NCBI GenBank assembly: GCA_021776735.1
Contig: JAJFFH010000068.1
Coordinates: forward strand, 1-57,272
Direction of reading: 5' to 3'
DNA: 57,272 nucleotides
Origin: Planctomycetota bacterium
GTDB taxonomy: Bacteria; Planctomycetota; PLA2
Shown here piece after piece: positions 15,558 to 24,647 of the stretch. The notes below the pieces were generated by a model. The model had not been told where the DNA came from. It made no database searches and saw only the letters and a program-made list of their open reading frames with translations. The stretch's first letter is position 1, and each line of letters starts with the position of its first letter. The position numbers and the translations under genes were made by a program.

Positions 15558-17192
15558 ATGACCGTCATAATGCCTTCCATGCGGATGCTCGCTCTCGTGT
15601 TTTTGGGCCTGTGCGCCCCGTCTACGCTCGCCGACGCTTCGAAGGACTGGAAGACGGAGGACAAAGTCCTCCACAAGGCCGAACGGCGATACTGGAAGGG
15701 TTTCAAGACCGCGTTCAAAGACGCCTACGGGGAGTGGTGGAGCTCGCAGGACACGCAGGCAAACAATCCGCAGTACAATTTCGGGGCGTTTCGTCTCCTG
15801 TACGAGGACTACGCCGCGATTCAGGCGGAGTACGGAAAAAACGATATCCGTCTCGGCGGGTCCGGCCACCCGAAGGCATATTCGATCCTGCTCAAGGAGC
15901 TCGATGAGGTCGTCAAGCGGATCGAGCAGACCGACGGCGAACTCCGCAAGGGGAAGGTCGTGGTTCGAGACATCTTCGGCCAGCGACCGGCCGTGGAGAG
16001 CTACGGCCTCTGGCGACGCCGCGACCTGCTCGTCGAGGCCCTGGCGCAGGGCGATCTCGCCATGGAATTCCTGTCGGGCGAAGGCTGGGAAGCAGCCCTC
16101 AAAAAGGACGGCAGGCGATCGACGAAGCGGCGGGTCGCGGTCCTCGACGCGATCGCCCGCACCGGCGGCAGCGACGCGGCGCGCAAGTTTCTTTGGGCCA
16201 ACCTTGCTCCGGATCAACCCGTCGCCGTGCGAACCGCGGCCGTGCTCGCCATGCTGAAGTGCGACGGCGATCCCAAGGACGCGATCGACGATCCCGCGCG
16301 CGCCGTGCGCCGGACCCTGGTCCAGCACGTTTCAAAGCCGCGGTGGATCGGTCCCCTGGTCACGCGACTCGCAAGAGCACGAGGCGGGTTTCGCGCCGAC
16401 ATCGTGAAGGCCCTCGGGCGGCTCACGAATCAAACGTTCGGAGACAACCCGGCAGCCTGGACCGAGTGGCTCGAGGACTACCGCGACGAGATCAAGAAAG
16501 GCTCGTTCGACCTCAAGAACGTCGAGGTGCGGGAAGCCAAGCCGCGACCGATCGCGAGCGCTGGTTCGTTCTATGGCACGCCGCTGGAGTCGGCCGGCAC
16601 CCTCTTTGTCATCGACGGATCCTGGCGCGTCCACACGCCGGCCTCGGTCAAGGCGCAGCTCAAGAAGCGCAACTTCCGCTGGCGCCAGGAGATCGCACAG
16701 TGGGCCGACACCAACTACAGCCACAAGCGGATCCTGCGCCGCGAATTCGGCCGCGCCGCGGCCACGTTTCCGTCCGAATTCAAGTTCGGCTTCGTGTCGC
16801 TGTACGGCAGCACCCAGATCGGCGAGAAGCGCATCGCGGCCGCGTCCAAGAAATCGATCCGCGCCGCCGATCGCTTTTTGGAGAAGCTCGCGGCCGACGG
16901 TTGGACCTCGCCGCATGTGGGACTCCTGCATACCGCAGACATCGCGGACAAGGACCCAGACATCGACACAATCGTGATGTTTAGCGGGGGCCGGCCCGCC
17001 GGTGGCCCGTTCGTGTACGCGAAAGCGGCCGTAGACGACTGGCGCCGCCGCAACCGCGCGCGCGGCCTGACCGTTCACACGGTGCGCATCGTCGACGACG
17101 GCGACGAGGCGGACGCGTATATGAAGGGCCTCGCGGAAGTGAGTACCGGCAGGTATCTCTGGGCCAAGGAACCGCCGTCGCTGCGCAAGTAG
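15558..17192 (+). CDS. Secreted HEAT-repeat protein with degenerate vWA-like C-terminus
   Basis: 544 aa. The N-terminal signal peptide is MRMLALVFLGLCAPSTLADA (cleavage near LADA); the three Met codons MTVI/MPS/MRM leave the exact start open. Residues about 150-300 look like HEAT repeats (ARKFLWANLAPDQPVAVRTAAVLAMLKC, VRRTLVQHVSKPRWIGPLVTRLA). The last 200 residues resemble a vWA domain (TLFVIDGSWRVHTPASVKAQ, DIDTIVMFSGGRPAGG, GLTVHTVRIVDDGDEADAYMKGLAEVSTGRYLWA). The expected metal site DxSxS is replaced by DGSWR, so ion-dependent adhesion is doubtful. The complete counterpart is the HEAT-vWA gene at 45002-47155. AATAGT lies 10 nt before the ATG. Confidence 0.75.
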   Translation: MTVIMPSMRMLALVFLGLCAPSTLADASKDWKTEDKVLHKAERRYWKGFKTAFKDAYGEWWSSQDTQANNPQYNFGAFRLLYEDYAAIQAEYGKNDIRLGGSGHPKAYSILLKELDEVVKRIEQTDGELRKGKVVVRDIFGQRPAVESYGLWRRRDLLVEALAQGDLAMEFLSGEGWEAALKKDGRRSTKRRVAVLDAIARTGGSDAARKFLWANLAPDQPVAVRTAAVLAMLKCDGDPKDAIDDPARAVRRTLVQHVSKPRWIGPLVTRLARARGGFRADIVKALGRLTNQTFGDNPAAWTEWLEDYRDEIKKGSFDLKNVEVREAKPRPIASAGSFYGTPLESAGTLFVIDGSWRVHTPASVKAQLKKRNFRWRQEIAQWADTNYSHKRILRREFGRAAATFPSEFKFGFVSLYGSTQIGEKRIAAASKKSIRAADRFLEKLAADGWTSPHVGLLHTADIADKDPDIDTIVMFSGGRPAGGPFVYAKAAVDDWRRRNRARGLTVHTVRIVDDGDEADAYMKGLAEVSTGRYLWAKEPPSLRK

Positions 17193-17235
17193 CGCGCGGC
17201 AAGGACAGGCTGTACCAGGTCGCGCACGGCGCGGG

Positions 17236-17574
17236 CTAGCTCGCGGCTTTGAAGGGCACGTCGGCCGCTTCGACGATCTTGACCCAGAAGCGCTGTGAGG
17301 CATCCGTGATCTCGTCGCACACCGCACTGCCGGCGGCGACGACGACGAACTCGATCGCGTCCACTTGCGTCAGCAGCGAAACGCGATGGAGAACGTTGAT
17401 CCCCGTGCCCGTCGCGGTCTCGGCACCGGAGAGATCCAGCACGCACTGACCGAGGCCGGCGTGGTGGCGCTCGTAGTACTCGTTGACGAGGTCGTTCGCG
17501 CTGTACTCGTCGAGCGGGCCGACAAGCGACAGGTAGAGAAGCGAGCGGTCCGGGTTGACGTAGCTGGTGATCAT
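17236..17574 (-). CDS. STAS-like (anti-sigma antagonist type) protein
   Basis: 112-aa protein starting MITSYVNPDRSLLYLSLVGPLDEYSANDLVN. The pattern strand - GPLD - helix, then CVLDLSGAETATGTGINVLHRVS and a further strand VDAIEFVVVAAGS, follows a STAS domain with the usual phosphoserine loop region reading DLSGAETATG. Anti-anti-sigma factors bind anti-sigma kinases; no partner is seen nearby. The Met at 17574 is preferred over an in-frame start at 17646, which adds a poorly folded N-terminus. Assignment is by pattern only. Confidence 0.6.
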   Translation of the reverse strand: MITSYVNPDRSLLYLSLVGPLDEYSANDLVNEYYERHHAGLGQCVLDLSGAETATGTGINVLHRVSLLTQVDAIEFVVVAAGSAVCDEITDASQRFWVKIVEAADVPFKAAS

Positions 17575-17686
17575 GGTGCTGGTGCTGACTTGGTGGTTGT
17601 GTCGAGCTTTCCCGACGTTCACTGAAGACGGCGGGAACAAGGGCAACCCGCGTGCCAGCGCACGGAAGAAAGCCGCGCGAGGGGCG

Positions 17687-20600
17687 TTAGCCGGTGCGGT
17701 AGACCATGAGCGACGCCCAATCGGTCACCGGCGCCTTCGGATTTTGCGCCCGGTACCACTCCTGCGCCTCACGCAGCGCCTGCGGCGGTGCGTGTCCCAG
17801 CTTGCGACAATTGTTCAAAAACCGCGCGAGCAGCGTCGCCGGCGGCGCGCCATGCACGGAGACAACGACGTAGCGCGCGCCCCCGAGCGCCAACGCCTCG
17901 ACGAGCGCCGTCGCACCTTCGGCCCGCGGCCGCGCGGTGCGCCCCGTGGGCTTCGTGTTCGGAGCGACCACGAAAAAAGCTGCACGACGGCGATGTTCCC
18001 CGAAAAGCAGCGGGACGGCACGCGTGGCGCGTGGGTAGTCGAAATGCAGCGGGATCGCGTCGTCGATCAGCTTCACGTCGCGAGTCGGAAGGTCGGCGCC
18101 CCCCGGATACGAAGAGCCCGACGCCGCGTACACGACGAGCGGAACCCCCGGAGCCGGAAACGGCTGCACCGCCCAGCGTCCGTCCGAGGCAACAATGAGC
18201 CGCTTCGCGGTCTTGAGCTCGGCGGCCGCCGCTGCCGCCGGATCCTTGTCGTCGTACGGCCGCAACGCCGCCGTCTTGTTCGTGACCACGAGCATCACGC
18301 GCGCGTAGGGATCGTCGAGCATGTCCAAGAAGACATCGCCGTCCGTCAGCTTCCCCTGGAGATCCTTCAGCTTGGCCGGGGCAAAAAACGCCAACTCCAT
18401 GCCGGGTAGTCTTTCCTGGTCGCGCCACAGGCCGACGACCTCTTGAAAGAACGCCTCCGCGTCTTTCACGCCCTCTTTCTCCGCGTGGGCCTGGCGCACG
18501 GCGTTGCGGTGCCGCAAGAACTCGCGGAACGCGTCGGGCTCGAGCGTCGCCCGCAGGATCGCGACGCGACCGCGCAGGGCCAGCAAGATGCGCTCACGGC
18601 GCGCGCGTTCGATCAGGCGGTAGGCGTGACGCACACGGACAGGTTGAGCCATGTCGCGGTCGCGCAACAGCACGGACAGGCCGACGCCCGCCGCGTGGTC
18701 GGGACGTTCGCCGTCGATGGCCGGATGCCACTCGGGTTCCGCGACGAGGCGCGCGTCGAGAGCCGCAAGAGCCGCTTCCACGTCCGAAAACCCGCCCCGG
18801 GCCTTCAGGCGCGCGAGCTGGAGCAGCGCGTTTGCCTCCCGGACGCGATCGTGCGCGGTGCGCGCGTGCGCCAGGGCCTTTTCCGCCAAGGCGCGCGCCT
18901 GCTCTAACCGGCCACGGCCTTGTTTGGAGTACGCCTCGTAAAACGACTCCACGGCGAACGCGTGGCTCTTGAGCGCGTCGACCGGAGTGGTGTGCGCGAT
19001 GCGGCGCATCACGACCAGTCGCTGCAGCGCCTCGTCACGGCGGTTCGCGCGGGTCAGCAACAGCACCTCGCGCCCGTACGCGCCGATGGCGTTGAAGGGC
19101 TCGTTGAGATTTACAAACAACACGCCGCCGCGACCGAGATACTGGAGGGCCGCTTTTTCGTCGCCGCGCAGCAGGGCGAGGTCCGCGCTGAGCAGCCAGG
19201 TGACGCCGACGTTGAGGTGGTCGCCCGACTTGGTCTCGCGCACGATCGCGAGCGCTTTTTGGGCGGTGCGCGACGCCGCGGCGACACGACCCCACGAGCG
19301 CTCCTGTTGCGCCCGAAACAGGAGGACCCGAACCCGGTCCCGATCACCCGAAACGCCTCCGCGGGCCGCGGCAGCCTTGAACGCGGCGCGAAAATCCTCA
19401 AGCGCGCCCTCCTCGTCGCCGGAAAGTCCGCGCACGCGCGCCCGGCTCGCCCGCGCATCCACATGCTGCGGATTCTGGGCGAGCACGGCGTCGAAGTGCG
19501 CGCGCGCGGCCTCAAAATCGCCGCGCGACAGTTCGAGTTCTCCCGCTTCGACCCGCAAGCGTTCCCGCCCCGGCCCTTCGGGCGCGACCCTGAGCGCCAA
19601 GGCGTACGCGGCGACCGCACGCTCGATGCTGCCACGCCTCCAAAGGGCGTAGGCCCGCTGCGCCAACGCGGCCTTCTGGCCCTCGTCGTACGGGGGTTGC
19701 GCGCCCTCGATCAGCTTGTCGAGACGCGCGAGGGCGGCGCTGTACTGTCCGAGCTGCGTCAGCACGACGGCGAGGTTGCGCCGCACGACCCGTAGCAGTT
19801 TCTCGTCCGACCCGGCGTCGAGCAGCACCTCGGCTTTTTCGTAGGACGCGCGCGCAGCCTTGATCCGCTTCTCGTCGAAGTGCCAGTGCAGCGCGAGCTT
19901 CATCATGAGCCGCGCCTGCAGGTGGAGCTTGCCCTCCCGCCGCGCGAGCCCGAACGCATCGACGTAGTCCTGCCGCACGCGCGTGCGCGCCTTCGCCGCC
20001 TCGTCTCCGCCCTGCGCCGAGAGCGCGCGCGCCACCGCCATGTGCAGCGCCGCCCGCCGGTCCAACGCCGCGATGCGTCCCAGGGGATCGTCAAGAAGCC
20101 GGCAGAGCTCGACCCACTCGTGCGCGGCGATCAGTCGCGTCCTCGGCTCGCGCCCATGCAGCGCCGCCATCCGGGCCGCCCGCCGCGCCTGGGCAAGCCA
20201 GCCACACGCGCGCGCGAGCTTGACACAGGTCAGGCAAGCGCGCGCCGCCTCGTCCGCATTGCGACCCTCGCCCGTCGCCAGCGCCCGTGCGCGCGTCCAC
20301 TCGACCATCGCCGCGAACACGGAACCCACCGCGGGCTTGCCGAGGTCCGCAAGTTCGCGCAGGGCATCGTCTGGCCGCCCGGCCTTCAACAGCTTCTCGG
20401 CCTCCGCGAGCTTCAACAACGACGGGCCATGCGCGCCGAGCCCGACTTTCAAGAACCGCTGCAGTCCTTCCCGCTCGGGCCCGTGCCGCTGCTCGACCAG
20501 CGCCGCCGCCGCCTCGTGCTTTTGCCGCAACAAGAGCCAGTGCACGGCGAGCGCGTACGGAATCTTGCCGGCCGGCTGCGCGGCAAGGATGGCCTGGCGT

Positions 20601-20716
20601 CCCTGATTCTTCGCGTCGTAGGCCTTGAGGAATTGCTGCGCAAGATCGACGGGTCCGTCAACCGCGAAGCAAACGCTGCCAAAAAGCCCAAGGACGGCGA
20701 TGCTCTTGAAAAACAC
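17687..20716 (-). CDS. Secreted TPR protein with inactive-looking CHAT domain
   Basis: 1009 aa with N-terminal signal peptide MFFKSIAVLGLFGSVCFA. It then has many TPR-like helices over residues about 40-650, such as YSAALARLDKLIEGAQPPYDEGQKAALAQRAYALWRRG and DFEAARAHFDAVLAQNPQHVDARASRARVRGL. The C-terminal third is CHAT-like, ending ALALGGARYVVVSVHGAPPATLLARFLNNCRKLGHAPPQALREAQEWY. Where CHAT proteases have LSACETG this protein has VVAPNTKPTG, so the catalytic Cys appears lost. It is last of a four-gene operon and follows the lipoprotein gene by 32 bases. It carries a copy of the repeat word at 18334-18351 (reads LTDGDV). An effector role like CRISPR TPR-CHAT proteins is not supported by context. 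Confidence 0.8.
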   Translation of the reverse strand: MFFKSIAVLGLFGSVCFAVDGPVDLAQQFLKAYDAKNQGRQAILAAQPAGKIPYALAVHWLLLRQKHEAAAALVEQRHGPEREGLQRFLKVGLGAHGPSLLKLAEAEKLLKAGRPDDALRELADLGKPAVGSVFAAMVEWTRARALATGEGRNADEAARACLTCVKLARACGWLAQARRAARMAALHGREPRTRLIAAHEWVELCRLLDDPLGRIAALDRRAALHMAVARALSAQGGDEAAKARTRVRQDYVDAFGLARREGKLHLQARLMMKLALHWHFDEKRIKAARASYEKAEVLLDAGSDEKLLRVVRRNLAVVLTQLGQYSAALARLDKLIEGAQPPYDEGQKAALAQRAYALWRRGSIERAVAAYALALRVAPEGPGRERLRVEAGELELSRGDFEAARAHFDAVLAQNPQHVDARASRARVRGLSGDEEGALEDFRAAFKAAAARGGVSGDRDRVRVLLFRAQQERSWGRVAAASRTAQKALAIVRETKSGDHLNVGVTWLLSADLALLRGDEKAALQYLGRGGVLFVNLNEPFNAIGAYGREVLLLTRANRRDEALQRLVVMRRIAHTTPVDALKSHAFAVESFYEAYSKQGRGRLEQARALAEKALAHARTAHDRVREANALLQLARLKARGGFSDVEAALAALDARLVAEPEWHPAIDGERPDHAAGVGLSVLLRDRDMAQPVRVRHAYRLIERARRERILLALRGRVAILRATLEPDAFREFLRHRNAVRQAHAEKEGVKDAEAFFQEVVGLWRDQERLPGMELAFFAPAKLKDLQGKLTDGDVFLDMLDDPYARVMLVVTNKTAALRPYDDKDPAAAAAAELKTAKRLIVASDGRWAVQPFPAPGVPLVVYAASGSSYPGGADLPTRDVKLIDDAIPLHFDYPRATRAVPLLFGEHRRRAAFFVVAPNTKPTGRTARPRAEGATALVEALALGGARYVVVSVHGAPPATLLARFLNNCRKLGHAPPQALREAQEWYRAQNPKAPVTDWASLMVYRTG

Positions 20717-20748
20717 GCTGGAACTCTCTGGAACTCCCGAGGGGGGGC

Positions 20749-21363
20749 TCAGCGGGTGCGAGCGCGCGAACGGCGGTGCCGCCGGTGCCCGTAGAAGTGC
20801 GAGTGGTGGCCAAATCCGACGCTGTAGTAGAAGCGCGGCGGCTCGGGAGGCTCGACCGCAATGACGAGGTCGCCGCTGTTTTTTTGGAGCGGCACGAGGG
20901 CGGACTCGACCAGACCGGCAGTGAGCGTGAGGCCGTCGTAGGTCGCGCGCAGTTTTTTTTGCACGGCGGCGCGCCGGTCGCGGACAACGACCCGCAGCTC
21001 GCCGTTCTGGTCGCGCGCGGCTTCAAAGGTGCCCAGGTAGCGTGTCTCGCCGGCTACGGCGTGAAACGTGATCGTGTCGTCGGTGACGCGGTACGCGCCG
21101 AACTTTCTTAGCTCGTAGCGGCCCGGCGGCACGGCGACCAGGAAGGCGCCCGCGCCCGTCCGGACGCTGATGTGTTTTCCGTCGTCGGCGCGCCACTGCA
21201 TCTTCGCGGAAATCCGGCTGCCCTGAAACGACAGCACCCCCGCCAAAAAAGCATCGCCGTCCGTACGCTCCCCGGGCTCGATGTTTCCGACCGTGGCCGT
21301 GCATCCGCACAGGCCGCACAGGGCCAGCAGCGGTCCGAGGATTACGAGTGCGCCGGTTCTCAT
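20749..21363 (-). CDS. Small envelope lipoprotein of unknown function
   Basis: 204 aa. The signal peptide MRTGALVILGPLLALCGLCGC has a lipobox-like C-terminus, so the mature protein is probably lipid-anchored. The middle part is beta-rich (GRYELRKFGAYRVTDDTITFHAV, GELRVVVRDRRAAVQKKLRATYDGLTL). The C-terminus is His/Arg-rich (HHSHFYGHRRHRRSR), which may bind metal. The ATG overlaps the upstream phosphatase stop as ATGA, so translation is coupled. The repeat word at 21252-21269 encodes RTDGDAF just after the lipobox. Confidence 0.75.
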   Translation of the reverse strand: MRTGALVILGPLLALCGLCGCTATVGNIEPGERTDGDAFLAGVLSFQGSRISAKMQWRADDGKHISVRTGAGAFLVAVPPGRYELRKFGAYRVTDDTITFHAVAGETRYLGTFEAARDQNGELRVVVRDRRAAVQKKLRATYDGLTLTAGLVESALVPLQKNSGDLVIAVEPPEPPRFYYSVGFGHHSHFYGHRRHRRSRARTR

Positions 21364-22901
21364 CGCAGGACCTTTCCGTCGAGATCGGCCGGTGCGGGCA
21401 CGCCGAGATGGCGCGCGAGCGTCGGCGCGAGATCGACCGCGTTTGCCGGACCGGCTGCGCCCGGCTTGAAGCCCGCGCCCCAAAACACGAGCGGGATGTT
21501 GCGGTCGTACGCCCACGGTGATCCGTGGCTTGTGCCGGTCGATCCGTAGCGCGTGATGAGCACTCCTTTTTTGGGAATCACGATCAGGTCGCCGCCACGG
21601 TCGGGTGCGTACGACGCCTGCGCGAGCCGCAGAACCGCATCACTCGCGCGGCCCAGCAGGTCGGCTCTCGTGATTACGCGCGCGATGCCGTCTTGCGCGA
21701 GCAGGAACTCGCGCAGCTTCTTGCGATCGGTCGCGCCGGCCTTCTCGGTAAACCAGATCTGGCTGCCCGAGACCACGAACTTGTCGCCGGCGCCGAGATG
21801 GCTCTGCGCGTTCCGGATCAGGGCCTTTTCGTCGATCACCGTGCGGTCCGGGATCGGCAGGACGCCGTGGTCCGCGGTCAGCGCGACGACGTAGGGCGCG
21901 CCGCGGCGGTCGAGCCGGGCGAAGAACGCCCCCAACTTCCGGTCCAGGCGCCGCATCGTGTCGTGGATTTCCTGGCTGAACGGGCCGTAGAGATGGCCGA
22001 CGGTGTCGGTGGCCGACAACGAGATGCACAAGAGATCGCAGACGTCGTCGCCGCCGAGATCGTGGCGGTGCACGAGTTGGGCCGCGAGACGCAACGTCCA
22101 CTCGTCCGCGTACGGAGTCCTGTAGAGCCGGTCACACGTCAGCGAGCGGCGCTTCGCCTTGAGCGGATGCGGCGACCGGTTCTGGTACTTCGTGGCCTCG
22201 CGCGGATCGTCGTCGCGGCGCACGCCGCGCGCCTGCGGGTAGGTCCACGTCGGCGGAAGGCGGTCGAGCCAGCCGTCGTCGTTGAACGCCTTGAGCCACG
22301 CGGGTACCCCGCCGGGGCAGTAGTACGCACTGGTGGTAAAGCCGCCGTACGATTTTTCGAGCCAATACGCGCCGTCCGGGTATCGCCCCCCCATCAGGAT
22401 CGCCGCGCGGTCCTTGGCGGACACCGACAGAACCTTCGCGCGAGGATTCGCGGCCTTCATCCAGTCGCCCAGCGTGCGGCGCCGGAGCAGGCGCGGGCCG
22501 CGACCCTTGTGCGGTGCGCCGAATACCGTGGACGCCGGATCCTCGACGCAGTAGACCGCACGCAACGGGTTGCGCGCCACCCACCCGTTTTGGACGATAC
22601 CGGTGCGGTTCGGCCGACAGCCGGTCATCGTCGTCGCGTGGCCCGGCCCGGTCTGGGTCGAGGCGTAGTCCAGATCGCCGGCGTAGATCCGCCCGCGTTC
22701 GAGTAGCCGCTTGAGTCCGCCCGTGTACTCCGCGCGATAGCGCGTCCAGGTGTCGGGCCGCAACTGATCGACCGAAATCACAACGACGAGGCGCGGACGC
22801 GGCGGCTCATCTCCCGCGACCTGCGGCGCAAGCGCGGCAACGGCCAGAATCGCGGCGGCGAGAATTCGATGCGGCGTGTTCAGAGCCTTTCGGATGCTCA
22901 C
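21360..22901 (-). CDS. Secreted alkaline-phosphatase-superfamily enzyme (PafA/NPP-like)
   Basis: 513 aa with an N-terminal signal segment (ILAAAILAVAALAPQVAG). Metal-binding and nucleophile signatures of the phosphodiesterase/alkaline phosphatase superfamily are VVVISVDQLRPDTW, the nucleophile region STQTGPGHATTMTGCRPNRTGI (Thr in TGPGHA), LLCISLSATDTVGHLYGP, VALTADHGVLPIPD and, near the end, GTSHGSPWAYDRNIPLVFWGAG. This is the arrangement of Thr-type PafA-like phosphomonoesterases. It presumably hydrolyses phosphate esters in the periplasm. The start GTG overlaps the stop of the upstream esterase gene (GTGA). Confidence 0.88.
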   Translation of the reverse strand: MSIRKALNTPHRILAAAILAVAALAPQVAGDEPPRPRLVVVISVDQLRPDTWTRYRAEYTGGLKRLLERGRIYAGDLDYASTQTGPGHATTMTGCRPNRTGIVQNGWVARNPLRAVYCVEDPASTVFGAPHKGRGPRLLRRRTLGDWMKAANPRAKVLSVSAKDRAAILMGGRYPDGAYWLEKSYGGFTTSAYYCPGGVPAWLKAFNDDGWLDRLPPTWTYPQARGVRRDDDPREATKYQNRSPHPLKAKRRSLTCDRLYRTPYADEWTLRLAAQLVHRHDLGGDDVCDLLCISLSATDTVGHLYGPFSQEIHDTMRRLDRKLGAFFARLDRRGAPYVVALTADHGVLPIPDRTVIDEKALIRNAQSHLGAGDKFVVSGSQIWFTEKAGATDRKKLREFLLAQDGIARVITRADLLGRASDAVLRLAQASYAPDRGGDLIVIPKKGVLITRYGSTGTSHGSPWAYDRNIPLVFWGAGFKPGAAGPANAVDLAPTLARHLGVPAPADLDGKVLR

Positions 22902-24466
22902 GGCTTCGCCTTCCAGGTCAGGGTTGCGACCGCGGTGTAGACCGTGCCCGAGTCGGCGTCGCGGGCGTAGGCGCGAACGATGTCTTCCAGCGCCAACTCG
23001 CGTACGTCCACGACCGCACCGGGGGCGTCGATCAGTTGAACCTGGGGCGGGGTCTCATGAAGCCACAGGCGGAGTCTTTTGACGTGGCGGGTTCGCACGG
23101 CGATTCGGTCGTCGCGGCGAACACAATGGGCCAGCGCCGTAGGCTTGTCGCGAACGTAGTACGGACGCGCCGTGAACGGAGCGAACTGCCCGGCGAGTTC
23201 CACGGTCTGATCACCACGCGCCACGGTCAGCTTCACGGCGTCGCCGTGGTTCGCGCGGTGAAGGCCCGCGATCAGGTCGTTCAGGTTGGCCAGCGCGATG
23301 CCGTTGAGGATCAGGACGACGTCGTTTTTCTGCAGGCCCGCCGCGGCAGCGGTGGAGTTGTTCGTGACCCCCGTGACGCGCACACCCGGACCGGCGAAGG
23401 CGCGATCGACCTGAATGCCGAGCCGCACGCGCCCGGGCGTACTCGTGACGTTCAGGTCCGGGCGCGCCTTCGCGCCGCCGAGCTCTCCGAGGCCGCCGTC
23501 GATGTCCAGCACCTCGACCCAGCGGCAGCGCCCGGTCGCGCGATCCGCGCACTCCCACGAGATCTCAAAGGCATCGCCGTCCCGGAGCTTTCCCTCAAGG
23601 AATCCGACAAACGCCTTGGCCTGCTCCTCGAAGTACACCGGCGTGTGGCTGCCCGATTCGTAGTTGACCATCCGGATCGACGCGCCCGCCTGGAGCGCGA
23701 GGGCAGTGTGCTTGAGGACGGCGGCACCGGGGTAGAGCGGATCGTTGCTCGTCGATGCGACAAACAGCGGCACGTTGACGAGGTTGCGCAGGTAGAGCTG
23801 GCGACCCGAGAGGTTGGCGGGCACCGCGGGGTGGCCGTTCATCGGGATGAAGGCGGCGAACGGATCAGGCGCGGCCATCGCGAGGTGGTAGCAGCCGGAC
23901 GCGCCGTCGGAAAACCCGGTGCCGACGATCGAGTCGTCGTCGATCGGGGCGAGGCGCTTGACTTCGCGGATGACGGCGCGCACGTGCGCGATGCCGGCGT
24001 CGGTCCACCACACGCAGTCGCGCCGGGCGCACGGATACACGACGACGAACTTGTGCTCGTCGGCGAGCGGCGTCCAGAGCCGGCCGGATCCGACCCCGCG
24101 CGGCTCGGTGTTGAACTCCGGGCGCGAGACGCCGCCGTGCATGTGTACCAGCAGCGGCGCGGGCTTGGTCAGGCCCTCCGGCACGTACAAGTGAAACGGC
24201 CGGCGAACGCCTTTCTTGTCGGTCGCCCCCTTCCTCGCGACGGCACTGAGGAGATGCCATCCGGAGCCGATGGATTTCACATCGACGGATTCGCGCAGGC
24301 GGGCGACGAGGTCCGCGCGATCGGGGCGCAGCGTCAGCACCGCGCGCACGGCCCGTTCCCGACCGCTTCGCGGAGCGGTCCGCAGCGCGCGAACCGCGCG
24401 ATCGAGTTCCACGTCGGCGGCACGGACGACGAGGGCCAGCATGCCAATCCAAATCAGGGTGCGCAT
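22898..24466 (-). CDS. Secreted alpha/beta-hydrolase esterase with C-terminal PDZ domain
   Basis: 522 aa; signal peptide MRTLIWIGMLALVVRAA. Residues about 90-300 form a poly-hydroxybutyrate-depolymerase/esterase-like alpha/beta hydrolase: LLVHMHGGVSRP (oxyanion region), the nucleophile elbow VGTGFSDGASGCYH, and a candidate His in YESGSHTPVYF. Residues about 360-440 form a PDZ domain (LGIQVDRAFAGPGVRVTGVTNNSTAAAAGLQKNDVVLILNGIAL). The Met at 24466 is preferred over the longer frame because it directly begins the signal peptide. It is first gene of the operon with the phosphatase, lipoprotein and CHAT genes. The substrate is unknown. Confidence 0.82.
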   Translation of the reverse strand: MRTLIWIGMLALVVRAADVELDRAVRALRTAPRSGRERAVRAVLTLRPDRADLVARLRESVDVKSIGSGWHLLSAVARKGATDKKGVRRPFHLYVPEGLTKPAPLLVHMHGGVSRPEFNTEPRGVGSGRLWTPLADEHKFVVVYPCARRDCVWWTDAGIAHVRAVIREVKRLAPIDDDSIVGTGFSDGASGCYHLAMAAPDPFAAFIPMNGHPAVPANLSGRQLYLRNLVNVPLFVASTSNDPLYPGAAVLKHTALALQAGASIRMVNYESGSHTPVYFEEQAKAFVGFLEGKLRDGDAFEISWECADRATGRCRWVEVLDIDGGLGELGGAKARPDLNVTSTPGRVRLGIQVDRAFAGPGVRVTGVTNNSTAAAAGLQKNDVVLILNGIALANLNDLIAGLHRANHGDAVKLTVARGDQTVELAGQFAPFTARPYYVRDKPTALAHCVRRDDRIAVRTRHVKRLRLWLHETPPQVQLIDAPGAVVDVRELALEDIVRAYARDADSGTVYTAVATLTWKAKP

Positions 24467-24560
24467 CCCGCATAGGGTACTGTCCCGCGACCGGACGCGA
24501 AGGAGCCGCCGCGGCAGCATGAGTCGTCCCAAAAGTCGGCACGGAACGAATCGGACGAAA

Positions 24561-24578
24561 AGCGTACGGACGGCGATG
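24561..24578 (+). repeat. AGCNNACGGACGGCGATG copy upstream of divergent genes
   Basis: AGCGTACGGACGGCGATG followed by CATT, in the 177-bp spacer between the esterase operon and the PQQ-type dehydrogenase. Confidence 0.9.
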
Positions 24579-24608
24579 CATTCGCGTCAGGGTGGGGTAG
24601 GCTTGATC

Positions 24609-24647
24609 ATGGGAAACGGCGCTCTCGAAAGAAAGGTCCGGCGATGA
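24609..24647 (+). CDS. Short upstream ORF (12 aa) coupled to the dehydrogenase gene
   Basis: ATG 24609 opens MGNGALERKVRR and ends in a TGA that overlaps the ATG of the next gene (ATGA). TAGGCT lies 5 nt upstream of the small start, so the mRNA could begin at or next to it. The tail of the ORF contains GAAAGAAAGG, the ribosome-binding site of the large gene. A role as a leader peptide that couples translation is inference. Confidence 0.5.
   Translation: MGNGALERKVRR

Noticed and set aside
17687..20716. CRISPR-linked TPR-CHAT protease (Craspase-like)
   Set aside because: It has a signal peptide, lacks the usual Cys motif, and no CRISPR or Cas7-11-type gene is nearby.
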